Source: CALODP01 sp942492055
GTDB taxonomy: Bacteria; Bacteroidota; Ignavibacteria; Ignavibacteriales; Melioribacteraceae
Reading direction: 5' to 3'
NCBI GenBank assembly: GCA_942492055.1
Contig: CALODP010000004.1
Span: forward strand, 26,125 to 90,124
DNA: 64,000 nucleotides
Shown: positions 7,043-16,101 of the stretch, one piece after another
How the letters are laid out: every line of letters starts with the position of its first letter
Numbering within the stretch: the stretch's first letter is position 1
The notes under the pieces: generated by a model
What the model was told of the DNA's origin: nothing
Database searches by the model: none
The model's input: only the letters and a program-made list of their open reading frames with translations
Position numbers and translations under genes: made by a program

Positions 7043-9067
7043 GTGAACGAGAAGAAGTTAACGATAAACGGAAGAGAAGTTACATTTTCGAATGAAAAGA
7101 ATCTATTGGAAGTTATTAGAAAGGCCAATATTAATATCCCCACATTTTGCTATCATTCTGAGCTTAGTGTTTACGGCGCTTGCAGGTTATGCATTGTTGA
7201 TATAGAAGGAAAAGGGATTGATACCTCGTGTTCCACGATTCCGAGAGAAGGAATGGTTGTTCGGACACATACGAAAGAGGTTCGTGAGATTAGGAAAATC
7301 GCTCTCGAGTTACTTTTGGCTAATCATGATCAAAGTTGCACAACTTGTTCGAAGAGCGCAAGTTGCAAGCTTCAAGAGCTAGCTACCAGTATGGGAGTAG
7401 ATAATGTAAGGTTTAAGAAAACCGAAGAAGTAAAACCGATAGACACCTCGTCATATGCTTTAGTTAGAGATCCTAATAAATGTATACTTTGCGGCGATTG
7501 TGTTAGAGCATGCTACGAGATTCAAGGAATTGGTGCTATCGATTTTGCTTACCGGGGTTCAGATGTTTCTGTCCTTCCTGCATTCGGGAAAGATTTATCA
7601 AAAGTCGAATGTGTTGATTGCGGTCAATGCGCCAGAGTTTGCCCGACCGGAGCTATTACTCCGAAATCAGAGGTAAAGAAAGTGTGGAAAGATCTCGATA
7701 ATAAGGATAAAGTTGTTGTAGCACAGATTGCTCCTGCTGTTCGTGTTGCAATTGGTGAATCTTTTGGGATGAAGCCGGGTACTTTACAAACCGGACAAAT
7801 TGTTGCTGCTTTGAAGATGTTAGGATTTGACAAAGTGTATGATACTTCTTTTGCGGCTGATTTGACCATAATTGAAGAAGCGAATGAATTCTTTGGGAGA
7901 TTAGAGAAAGGGGAGAGATTACCCTTGTTTACATCATGTTGTCCGGCATGGGTAAAATATGCCGAGCAGTATTACCCGGAGATATTGCATAACTTATCAT
8001 CGTGTAAATCTCCGCAACAAATGTTCGGATCTTTGGCAAAGGAATATTTGCCTGCAATGTTGGAAGTTGAAAAGCCCAATTTGTCAGTTGTTTCAATAAT
8101 GCCTTGTACGGCAAAGAAAGTTGAAGCGAAGAAAGATAACTTTGAAAAAGAAGAAATAAAAGAAGTTGATCATGTGATTACTACACAAGAATTGGCTTCA
8201 ATGATAAAAGAAGCCGGAATAAAATTCGAAAATCTTACTCCGGAATCTCTTGATCTTCCTCTTGGTTTTAAAACAGGAGCAGGACTAATATTCGGTAATA
8301 GTGGTGGAGTTAGTGAAGCTGTATTAAGATATGCTTATGAAAAAGTAAACGGTAAGAAATTATTAAATTATGATTTTCATGAAGTTCGTGGCACAGAAGG
8401 TCTGCGAGAAGCTGAAGTAAGAATTGGCGATACTGATCTGAAGATAGCTGTTGTTCACGGTTTGAAGAATGCCAAGACATTGATTGAGAAAATTAAAGAA
8501 GGTAAAACACGTTACGATTTTATTGAAGTAATGTCTTGTCCAGGTGGATGTATAGGAGGAGCAGGTCAACCGGTTTGTTTTGATGATAATACGAATAAGA
8601 TGCGTACGGAAGGTTTGTATTCGGCAGATAAAACATTGCAACTTCATAAGTCACAGGAAAACCCATACATTCATAAATTGTATGAAGATTATCTTGGTGA
8701 GATTGGTGGAGAAAAGGCACATGAATTGCTTCATACCAATTACAAAAACAGAAAACGTATTCTGGAATCGGAAATTAGCTTTATAAGCGGAACTAATTCT
8801 CAGAAATTGGAAATTAATATTTGTATTGGAACTAATTGTTTCTTGAAGGGATCTCAGAATCTTTTACATAAGCTTATTAGATATGTTGAAGGAAAGGGAC
8901 TTAGAGAATATGTTGACGTAAACGCTACTTTCTGTATGGAAAAATGTGCTGGGAGCATTAATGCTTCGGTGAACGGAGATATTATCGGTAATGCCACTTT
9001 TGATAAACTTGTTGGCATTATTGAGAAAAAATTAGCTCCGGTAATTATGGAATTTGAAAACGCGTAA
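7043..9067 (+). CDS. hydA: [FeFe]-hydrogenase catalytic subunit HydA
   Basis: A 674-aa H2-forming subunit. N-terminal plant-type [2Fe-2S] domain (C36, C47, C50, C63); His-ligated [4Fe-4S] site HDQSCTTCSKSASC (about 95-108); two [4Fe-4S] sites (CILCGDCVRAC, CVDCGQCARVC). The H-cluster domain has all three signatures: TSCCPAW (near 298), MPCTAKK (near 353) and MSCPGGCIGGAGQP (near 496), so the proton-relay Cys is present. A small-subunit-like helix pair and a C-terminal thioredoxin-like [2Fe-2S] domain (CIGTNC...FCMEKC, about 593-636) follow, as in Thermotoga HydA. The GTG start at 7043 is set by GGGAGG at 7032-7037; the previous gene ends at 7041. The maturases HydE, HydF and HydG are not in the window. 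Confidence 0.95.
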   Translation: MNEKKLTINGREVTFSNEKNLLEVIRKANINIPTFCYHSELSVYGACRLCIVDIEGKGIDTSCSTIPREGMVVRTHTKEVREIRKIALELLLANHDQSCTTCSKSASCKLQELATSMGVDNVRFKKTEEVKPIDTSSYALVRDPNKCILCGDCVRACYEIQGIGAIDFAYRGSDVSVLPAFGKDLSKVECVDCGQCARVCPTGAITPKSEVKKVWKDLDNKDKVVVAQIAPAVRVAIGESFGMKPGTLQTGQIVAALKMLGFDKVYDTSFAADLTIIEEANEFFGRLEKGERLPLFTSCCPAWVKYAEQYYPEILHNLSSCKSPQQMFGSLAKEYLPAMLEVEKPNLSVVSIMPCTAKKVEAKKDNFEKEEIKEVDHVITTQELASMIKEAGIKFENLTPESLDLPLGFKTGAGLIFGNSGGVSEAVLRYAYEKVNGKKLLNYDFHEVRGTEGLREAEVRIGDTDLKIAVVHGLKNAKTLIEKIKEGKTRYDFIEVMSCPGGCIGGAGQPVCFDDNTNKMRTEGLYSADKTLQLHKSQENPYIHKLYEDYLGEIGGEKAHELLHTNYKNRKRILESEISFISGTNSQKLEINICIGTNCFLKGSQNLLHKLIRYVEGKGLREYVDVNATFCMEKCAGSINASVNGDIIGNATFDKLVGIIEKKLAPVIMEFENA

Positions 9068-9078
9068 GAATAATTATT

Positions 9079-10851
9079 ATGCATGACAATAAAGATCAAA
9101 TAATATTTACTCATGAAGCACGTTGTTTGGATTGTTATAGATGTGTTCGGGCTTGTCCTGTTAATGCGATCCAAATGAAAGACGGGCAGGCTTCAGTAGA
9201 CAAGAATAGATGTATTTTATGCGGAACTTGTATTAGAGAGTGTCCTCAGAATGCTAAAGCTTACAGAAACGATTTGGAGCTCGTGAAAACTCTTATTAAA
9301 AAGACGAACAATTCAGCCGTAAGTCTAGCTCCCTCGTTTGCTGCCCTGTTTAACGAATGGGAAAGGAAGCGAATTCCATCTTTGTTTCGTAAGCTTGGTT
9401 TTAATTATGTTAGCGAGACTGCAGAAGGTGCGTATTATGTTGCAAAAGAATCAGCAAAGGTGATTTCTGAGGCAGATGATGATAAGGCTTTGATTGCGAG
9501 TGCTTGCCCGTCTTTAGTTAATTATATTGAAAAGTATCGTCCGGAGCATATTCCTAATCTTGTCCGTGTGGTATCTCCAATGATTGCCCATGCTCTGATT
9601 TTGAAAAAGAAGCTGGGGTATGATTCAAAAGTTGTTTTTGTCGGACCATGTATTGCTAAAAAAGGTGAAGCGGAGCGCGAGGAATATGCCGGATTCGTTG
9701 ACGCTGTGCTGACTTTCGATGAGCTAAAGGAATGGATTGAAGAAGAAGGTATCGATTTTAAGATGCTTGAAGAGAGTGATTTCGATGATGTCCCCTTGGG
9801 AAAATCTAGAACTTTTCCACTAGTTGGGGGATTGACAAAAACGGCATTGTTAAATACAGATTTGCTTGCGGACGATACTCTTTCAGTTAGTGGTTTTGAA
9901 GAAATTACAGAAGCTCTTAACGCAGCTGAAATAACCAATGAGAAGCTTATTATTGAGCCTCTTATTTGCGCAACCGGTTGTGGTAATGGTCCGGGAATTA
10001 CTACTGAGACTGACCTTTTTACTCGCCGAAAAAATATTTTAGATTATTCGAATAATGTAAATGAATCTGATGAAGAAGTTGAAGAATTAAAGGTAAATCT
10101 TGTTACTGATTTCAAAGAAGTATCTGTCGAAAGAGGTGAAGAGTTTACTGAGGAAGAGATTAGGGAAGTATTGGAGCAAACCGGAAATTCCGATGAAAAA
10201 GAACAATTAAATTGCGGAGCTTGTGGTTATTCCACTTGTGTTGAAAAAGCCAAAGCCGTATTGATGGGAATGGCTGAAAAGGAAATGTGTATCCCTTATA
10301 TGCGCAGAATGGCTGAGCAAAGAACAGATAAGATTATTCAAAGTAGTCCGAATGGAATTGTAATTCTTGACGGGCAACTTGACATTATTCACATGAATCC
10401 GGCTTTTCAGAAATTCTTTATGTGTACAAATTCCGTATTGGGTAAACGAATTTCATATTTGATGGATCCCGAACCATTTATCGATTTGATGAATGGCGAA
10501 AAAGATAAATTGGAAGTTACTATTCGTCATAATAACTATAATATTGTTTGTCATCAAATTTTGTATAAACTTATTGAAGACGAGCAGTATGTTGGTATAT
10601 TTGTAAACATAACTAAGAATCTTGCTGATTCGGCTAAATTGGATGACCTGAAATTAAAAACCATTGATCAGGCTCAGGAATTGATGAATCATCAAATTGA
10701 TATGGCTCAACAATTAGCAAAATTGTTAGGTGAGTATACAGCAAAAGGGGAAGCATTAGTTGATAATTTATTGAAGTTTACGGAAGATAAGACAAAGGAA
10801 CGGAAATCGGGCGATAAGAATTGGTTATGGGATATATACACGTCGAAATAG
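9079..10851 (+). CDS. hydS: Sensory [FeFe]-hydrogenase-like protein with PAS domain (HydS type)
   Basis: A 590-aa putative H2/redox sensor. Double [4Fe-4S] ferredoxin (C16, C19, C22, C26 and C45, C48, C51, C55); H-cluster domain with degenerate motifs ASACPSLVNY, GPCIAKKGEA and CATGCGNGPG; an extra Fe-S domain CGACGYSTC...MCIPYM (about 378-410); a PAS domain (about 418-530); and a C-terminal helix. The proton-relay Cys of TSCCP is Ala here while the cluster-binding Cys is kept, as reported for group D HydS, where activity is low and a sensing role is proposed. There is no kinase or output domain of its own. The next gene, a PP2C-type phosphatase, overlaps its end and is the likely partner. 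It starts 11 bp after hydA. Confidence 0.88.
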   Translation: MHDNKDQIIFTHEARCLDCYRCVRACPVNAIQMKDGQASVDKNRCILCGTCIRECPQNAKAYRNDLELVKTLIKKTNNSAVSLAPSFAALFNEWERKRIPSLFRKLGFNYVSETAEGAYYVAKESAKVISEADDDKALIASACPSLVNYIEKYRPEHIPNLVRVVSPMIAHALILKKKLGYDSKVVFVGPCIAKKGEAEREEYAGFVDAVLTFDELKEWIEEEGIDFKMLEESDFDDVPLGKSRTFPLVGGLTKTALLNTDLLADDTLSVSGFEEITEALNAAEITNEKLIIEPLICATGCGNGPGITTETDLFTRRKNILDYSNNVNESDEEVEELKVNLVTDFKEVSVERGEEFTEEEIREVLEQTGNSDEKEQLNCGACGYSTCVEKAKAVLMGMAEKEMCIPYMRRMAEQRTDKIIQSSPNGIVILDGQLDIIHMNPAFQKFFMCTNSVLGKRISYLMDPEPFIDLMNGEKDKLEVTIRHNNYNIVCHQILYKLIEDEQYVGIFVNITKNLADSAKLDDLKLKTIDQAQELMNHQIDMAQQLAKLLGEYTAKGEALVDNLLKFTEDKTKERKSGDKNWLWDIYTSK

Positions 10852-11975
10852 TTACTTCTCAGCTTTCTAAAAAGAAAGATAAACCTTGTGGCGATTTTGT
10901 TACTGTCGAAAGAAATAAGAATTCGACAATACATATCGTTTGCGATGGTTTAGGGTCAGGCATTAAAGCGAATATTGCGGCAAATATGTGCGCCTCTCGA
11001 ATTCGTAATTTAATTCTCAGTGGTTTCACTGTCCGACAGGCATTTTCTAGTGTTGTGCAAACAATGGAAGATGCCAGAACTAAAGAACTTCCTTATTCCG
11101 TTTTTACTATTATTCGTGTCTTAAACGACGGGATAACTACTGTTCTTTCTTATGAGATGCCTCCGCCCATTTTTCTTTCCCGCAGAGAAGCTGTAGTTAT
11201 TGACCAGAGATTTATTTCGGATAGCACTTTTATAGCAGCCGAAGCAAATTGTTTCCTGAAGCCTGAAGAAGCTTTAATTGTAGTTAGCGATGGTATTACA
11301 TATTCCGGTATTGGAAAAGGAATAAAAAACGGATGGGGTACTGAAGGGCTAACTCGATACATCAATCATCTTCTTAAGGAAGGAGTCCCTTTTAAAAAGC
11401 TTCCTGAAGAGATCTTAGATGAAGCAAAATTAAATTGGCATGGAAAAATTGAAGATGATTGTACTGTTTCCCTCGTAAAATGTAGAAAAGGAAAAGTAAT
11501 CAATCTTTTCACAGGACCACCTTTACGAAAAGATGACGATCCTATTGTTGTTGATAAATTTCTTTCATTAAAAGGGGTGAAAATTGTTTGTGGCGCAACC
11601 ACTGCCAAAATTGTTGCAAGACATCTTGGACAAGAATTATCTGTTTATGAAAATTATCAAAGCACAATTGCTCCTCCTAGCTATGAAATAGATGGGATAG
11701 ATCTTGTAACTGAAGGAGTAATAACTCTGAATCAAGTATATAATGTGTGGGATGAAGATTCTTCCAAACTTGAGAAGTTTAGTCCTGTTACTGATCTTTT
11801 TAGTTTACTTTATGTGGCCGATAGAGTAAATATCTTTCATGGCCAGTCCGATAATCCTGCTGACGGGGATATTAGTTTTATTCAGACAAGAGTTTTGTCG
11901 AGGAAAATAATCATTCCTCTACTTGCTGAAAAATTACGCGATGAAGGAAAATTAGTTGTAATTGAGCAATTCTGA
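10827..11975 (+). CDS. SpoIIE/PP2C-type protein phosphatase, partner of HydS
   Basis: A 382-aa metal-dependent Ser/Thr phosphatase of the PP2C/SpoIIE superfamily. Motifs: CDGLGSG (about 40-46) with the first metal-binding Asp, the VVSDGITYS stretch (about 152-160) and EDDCTVSLVKC (about 208-218) with the second Asp pair. Residues from about 220 on form a second, unassigned region (beginning KVINLFTGPP) not needed for the phosphatase core. ATG 10827 lies inside the end of hydS (25-nt overlap), so the two are probably translated together. In anaerobes this phosphatase commonly follows the HydS gene. Its target is unknown; an anti-anti-sigma-type switch protein would be expected but none is encoded nearby. 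Confidence 0.82.
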   Translation: MGYIHVEIVTSQLSKKKDKPCGDFVTVERNKNSTIHIVCDGLGSGIKANIAANMCASRIRNLILSGFTVRQAFSSVVQTMEDARTKELPYSVFTIIRVLNDGITTVLSYEMPPPIFLSRREAVVIDQRFISDSTFIAAEANCFLKPEEALIVVSDGITYSGIGKGIKNGWGTEGLTRYINHLLKEGVPFKKLPEEILDEAKLNWHGKIEDDCTVSLVKCRKGKVINLFTGPPLRKDDDPIVVDKFLSLKGVKIVCGATTAKIVARHLGQELSVYENYQSTIAPPSYEIDGIDLVTEGVITLNQVYNVWDEDSSKLEKFSPVTDLFSLLYVADRVNIFHGQSDNPADGDISFIQTRVLSRKIIIPLLAEKLRDEGKLVVIEQF

Positions 11976-12009
11976 TTTAATTCTTCTGAACGATATCTCA
12001 ATTTTAATT

Positions 12010-12130
12010 GTTACCAATTTTTAAGGATAGCATATAGCTAGAACTAGCTATTGCTCACCAGGAAATAGGATACTATATTCTATTATTCTAATCCTAATTA
12101 ATGATGAATATTTTTGAATAAATTGGTAAC
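12010..12130. promoter_or_regulatory. Inverted repeats in the leader of the six-PAS kinase gene
   Basis: An 11-bp perfect inverted repeat (GTTACCAATTT at 12010-12020 and AAATTGGTAAC at 12120-12130) encloses about 100 bp and ends 3 bp before the ATG at 12134. Within it is a separate palindrome with 8-bp arms (ATAGCTAG/CTAGCTAT, 12034-12051). As RNA the outer stem would cover the ribosome-binding region; as DNA the inner palindrome could be an operator. No T-tract is seen, so a terminator for the previous gene is less likely. Confidence 0.45.
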
Positions 12131-12133
12131 GCC

Positions 12134-15100
12134 ATGATTCTCTTATTCATTGAAAAGAAGAAAAAGATTAAAAGAATATTACAAATTCTTAGAACTTGTT
12201 TCTCTATAAGGATTATCTCTGATTACCATGAGATCGATTTCGAGAGTATCGATGATGAGGGGAAATCTGAGATCTTCTACGTTAAAAACATACCTTCCAC
12301 AAAAAGAATAATTAAAATTTCTGCTAGAGTTGATTCAATATTTCTATACTCAAGGAAAAAACATAAGAATAAAGCTCTCAAAATTAAAAATCTAATGATA
12401 ATAAATTCTCTCGAAGATTTGATTTCTTTAATAGTAAACCAGGGGAAAAGGAAAGAAAAGTTATATTTCCCCAAAGGGACTTTTGGGGAGCTTATTGAGA
12501 TCGAGTTTAACAAGAAGCATGTTATTCTAAATTATTCTGATAATATTAATAAATACTTCCCTAATCATATCAATTTGTTAATCTCCGATCTGTTTGACTC
12601 TGAATCGATTGAGCAAATAGAAAATTCAAGAATTAAAGGCGATGAAAATTATATCGCTAAAAGAATCTACTTAAGATCGTTACAAGACAAAAAAGTCTTT
12701 TTTGAATTAATTGATTTTGCATGTACAGATGCTGATACTTATGGAATTGTTCTAAAAGAGGCTTCTCATATAAAAAATAAAGAAGAACTGTTAAGTAAAG
12801 AAGAAGCGAATCTCCATTCACTAATTGAAAATGCTAATGATGCCATTTGGTCTGTGGATAAGAATTATTATGTATTAACTGCTAATAACTATTTTAGAGA
12901 AATATTCCTAAGCATGTTTAATGCTAAGTTACAGATAGGGGACTATATTCATTCAGCTGTCCCGGATATTGTTAAAGAATTATGGAGTCAACGATATAAT
13001 AGAGCTCTGGATGGTGAAAGATTTCGGATAGTAGAAAAATTCTCATTTGGTGGTGAGGATTATGATGCAGAAGTGTTTTTTAGTCCGATTTTAGATAATA
13101 AGGATATTACCGGTGTAAGCATAATTGCTCGTGATATTACTGAAAGAAAACGAATTGAAAAAGACCTTCTAAGTAGTGAACAAAAATATAGACTGTTAAT
13201 TGAGTCTGCCAGTGAATCTATTTATTCAATAAATAGTAATGGGATTTTTACTTCGATGAATAAATTTGGTGCTGAGCAATTAGGCTATTCTCAGAAAGAA
13301 GTTGTAGGTAAGTCTATGTGGGACTTATTCCCAAAAGAAATTGCAGATAAACAGATGGAAAGAATTGATGAAGTTCTGGTAGCTTCCGAAAGAAGAAGGT
13401 TTGAAAGTTTCTCAATTGTTTCCGGAAAAGAAAGATGGTTTTATAATAGTTTGGTTCCGATTAAAAACGGAGATGGATTTTCTCATTCTGTCCTTGGCAT
13501 TTCTCATGATATTACAGAATTGAAAATTGCCGAAGAAGCATTAAGAAATAGTGAAAATCGATATCGGGAAATCGTGGAAAAGGGAGGGGTGTGTATAGTT
13601 ACTTACGGAGTCGATGGTAAAATAATATTCTGTAATAATCGTTTTGCTCGACTATTTGGAAGGAATGAAGATGAATTATTAGGCATGGAAATATGGAAAT
13701 TAATTCATCCGGAAGATAATGAATTCTTTATTTCGCTTCATGAAATGAATATGAAAGGAACAGAAGTAAAAGGACGTTTTGAGGTTAGAGGAATTAAACG
13801 AGAGAAAGAAGATTTAACGTTTGAAGTTGAAAATGTATTATTGGAAGAGGATGACGAAATTACCGGAGTCCGTGCATATATCTGGGATATTTCTGATAGA
13901 AAAAAAATTGAGAATGCTCTTAAAGAGAGCGAGGAAAGATACAAAACCATTTTTACCTCTGATGTGGATACTTTTATTATCCTGGATTCCCAAGGGAATA
14001 TCCTTGAGTTTAATAATAGAGCTCTCCACTTATATGGATACAAAAGAGAAGAATTTAGTCTTCTAAATTGTAAAGACCTGACAGATAGCCAACATTTTGA
14101 ACAACTATTGAATATTCTGAATATAAAGATCGATGAGTGGTATTCTTCCGAAACTGTTCATTTGCGAAAAAACGGAGAAAAGTTACATGTGAGTATTCAT
14201 GGTAAAAAAGTTAAAATAAATGATGAGTTAAATAATCTCCTCATTGTTCGAGACATTTCTGCACGGAAAAAAGCAGAAAATGAGTTGAAATATTCTGAAA
14301 AGAAGATTAGAACTATATTTAATTCAGTCCCCAATATCATTTTTGTTATTGACCTTAAAGGGAAGATAATTGAAATAAATGACACAATGTTGAAGTTATG
14401 CAGACATAAAACAGATTTGAGTCGATTTATTAATTCCAACATTGGTAATTTTATCTCACTGGGGGAGAAGTTATCAATCGGAGAATTTCTCCAAACTATT
14501 ATGGTAAATGATATTGTCTCCGGAATTGAAGGACGGTTTATGTGTACTTCAAAGAGAGAAATGTCAGTAGAAATCAATGGTGGATTAATAAAAAACGATA
14601 TGGAAGATCCTATAGGATATATTCTTGTTATGGAAGATATTACCCAGAGAATGGAAGCTGAAGAAAAAATAATCAGAACGGAAAAACGATATACTTCATT
14701 ATTTAATGAAGCTCTTGATATGCTCAATTTTGTCGATTCCGAAGGGAAAATTGTGGATGTTAATAAAATTGAATTAAAAACATTGGGCTATATAAAGGAA
14801 GAATTAATAGGAAAAGAGTTTTATGAAATTATTGATGAGGAATATTTACAAATAACCAAACAGAAATATGAGCATGTTATAAATGGGAAAACAATCGATG
14901 GTTTGAGGTCAAGATTAGTTAAAAAGAATAATGAAAGAGTAGATGTTGAGATAAGCGCAATTCCGGAAATGATTGGGGATAAGATTATTGGTAACAGAAC
15001 TTTTATGAAGAATATTACCGAAAAATTGGTATTGGAAAAGAACTTAAAAAAATCTCATTCCGAATTACAAAATCTTACTAGATATCTGGAAAATGCTATT

Positions 15101-15697
15101 GAAGAAGAGAGGACTAAACTCTCAAGAGATGTTCACGATATTGTCGGGCAAAACTTAACTGCAATCAGAATGGATATAAACTGGATTTTGGAACATAGTT
15201 CCGAAGATGCTTCTTTGAAAAAACTAAAATCAATGCTAAAAATTGTAGAGGAACTTATCATCACAGTTCAGAAAATATCAACTGAACTTCGTCCGGGAAT
15301 GTTAGACGATCTGGGATTGGAAGCGGCATTCGAATGGTACTGTGATGAGTTTCAGAAACGGTTTGGAGTAAAGTGTATATTGAATATGGAGAAAAAAGAA
15401 TTAATACTTTCCGATGAAAACCGTACGATTCTTTTTAGAATATTTCAGGAAGCTCTTACCAATGTTGCCAGACATTCAAAGGCAAAAAATGTAGAGATTT
15501 CTGTTAAATTAGAAAATGATAATATCCAAATGCAAATTCTTGATGATGGAATTGGAATTACTGAGAATAAAATAGATTCTCCTTCATCGCTAGGACTTAT
15601 CGGTATGAGGGAACGGGCGAAAATGGGAAATGGTGTTTTTTCGATTTCACCATTAAAGAAAGGTACTTTGGTCACTGTAATTTTGCCAATTAAATAA
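12134..15697 (+). CDS. Six-PAS sensor histidine kinase (HisKA_3 / NarX-like)
   Basis: A 1187-aa cytoplasmic sensor kinase without convincing membrane helices. The N-terminal 220 residues match nothing I recognise. Six PAS domains follow at about 230-340, 350-465, 474-590, 595-715, 720-840 and 845-965, most closing with a DITERK-like linker. The HisKA_3 dimerisation helix carries SRDVHDIVGQNL (about 992-1003, phospho-acceptor His in RDVHD), with HATPase motifs DDGIGI and GLIGMRERA near the end. This kinase class normally pairs with LuxR/NarL regulators, yet the next gene is a bare receiver. It heads a six-gene signalling cluster with 12-24 bp gaps or 4-bp overlaps. Confidence 0.9.
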   Translation: MILLFIEKKKKIKRILQILRTCFSIRIISDYHEIDFESIDDEGKSEIFYVKNIPSTKRIIKISARVDSIFLYSRKKHKNKALKIKNLMIINSLEDLISLIVNQGKRKEKLYFPKGTFGELIEIEFNKKHVILNYSDNINKYFPNHINLLISDLFDSESIEQIENSRIKGDENYIAKRIYLRSLQDKKVFFELIDFACTDADTYGIVLKEASHIKNKEELLSKEEANLHSLIENANDAIWSVDKNYYVLTANNYFREIFLSMFNAKLQIGDYIHSAVPDIVKELWSQRYNRALDGERFRIVEKFSFGGEDYDAEVFFSPILDNKDITGVSIIARDITERKRIEKDLLSSEQKYRLLIESASESIYSINSNGIFTSMNKFGAEQLGYSQKEVVGKSMWDLFPKEIADKQMERIDEVLVASERRRFESFSIVSGKERWFYNSLVPIKNGDGFSHSVLGISHDITELKIAEEALRNSENRYREIVEKGGVCIVTYGVDGKIIFCNNRFARLFGRNEDELLGMEIWKLIHPEDNEFFISLHEMNMKGTEVKGRFEVRGIKREKEDLTFEVENVLLEEDDEITGVRAYIWDISDRKKIENALKESEERYKTIFTSDVDTFIILDSQGNILEFNNRALHLYGYKREEFSLLNCKDLTDSQHFEQLLNILNIKIDEWYSSETVHLRKNGEKLHVSIHGKKVKINDELNNLLIVRDISARKKAENELKYSEKKIRTIFNSVPNIIFVIDLKGKIIEINDTMLKLCRHKTDLSRFINSNIGNFISLGEKLSIGEFLQTIMVNDIVSGIEGRFMCTSKREMSVEINGGLIKNDMEDPIGYILVMEDITQRMEAEEKIIRTEKRYTSLFNEALDMLNFVDSEGKIVDVNKIELKTLGYIKEELIGKEFYEIIDEEYLQITKQKYEHVINGKTIDGLRSRLVKKNNERVDVEISAIPEMIGDKIIGNRTFMKNITEKLVLEKNLKKSHSELQNLTRYLENAIEEERTKLSRDVHDIVGQNLTAIRMDINWILEHSSEDASLKKLKSMLKIVEELIITVQKISTELRPGMLDDLGLEAAFEWYCDEFQKRFGVKCILNMEKKELILSDENRTILFRIFQEALTNVARHSKAKNVEISVKLENDNIQMQILDDGIGITENKIDSPSSLGLIGMRERAKMGNGVFSISPLKKGTLVTVILPIK

Positions 15698-15709
15698 TTC
15701 GGGGGAGCA

Positions 15710-16078
15710 ATGAATATTTTTATAGCTGATGATTCGGATTTATTGCAGGAAAGACTCAAAAATCTACTTGAAGATTTGGAGGATATTACTATTATCGGAA
15801 CCGCAAATAATTCGTTGGAAGCCTTTGAAAAAATCTCAATAAATAAACCTGATGTTGCAATTCTTGATCTTAGAATGCCAGGAGGTGGAGGAATTGATCT
15901 GTTGCAACAAATAAAGAACTATTACTCAGATGTTATTGTTATTATTTATACGAATTATCCTTATTCCCAGTATAGAGATCGCTGTCTAAAAGAAGGAGCC
16001 GATTACTTTTTGCATAAGGCTACGGAAACTGAGAAAATACCGGAAATTATAGGAAATATTAAAAATCGTAATAATTGA
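15710..16078 (+). CDS. Stand-alone response regulator receiver
   Basis: A 122-aa single REC domain: acidic pocket D7/D8, phospho-acceptor D53 (ILDLRMPG), switch Thr in IYTN and conserved Lys in FLHKAT. There is no DNA-binding domain, so it probably relays phosphate or acts by protein contact. GGGGGAG sits before the ATG, 12 bp after the kinase stop. The upstream HisKA_3 kinase is the likely phosphodonor (inference from adjacency). Confidence 0.9.
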   Translation: MNIFIADDSDLLQERLKNLLEDLEDITIIGTANNSLEAFEKISINKPDVAILDLRMPGGGGIDLLQQIKNYYSDVIVIIYTNYPYSQYRDRCLKEGADYFLHKATETEKIPEIIGNIKNRNN

Positions 16079-16101
16079 CTCAATTCTAATGAGGGAGTAT
16101 T

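Noticed and set aside
8580..8786. Small + frame inside hydA
   Set aside because: It overlaps a confidently identified gene in another frame and its translation resembles no protein; the same holds for the many minus-strand frames over real genes.
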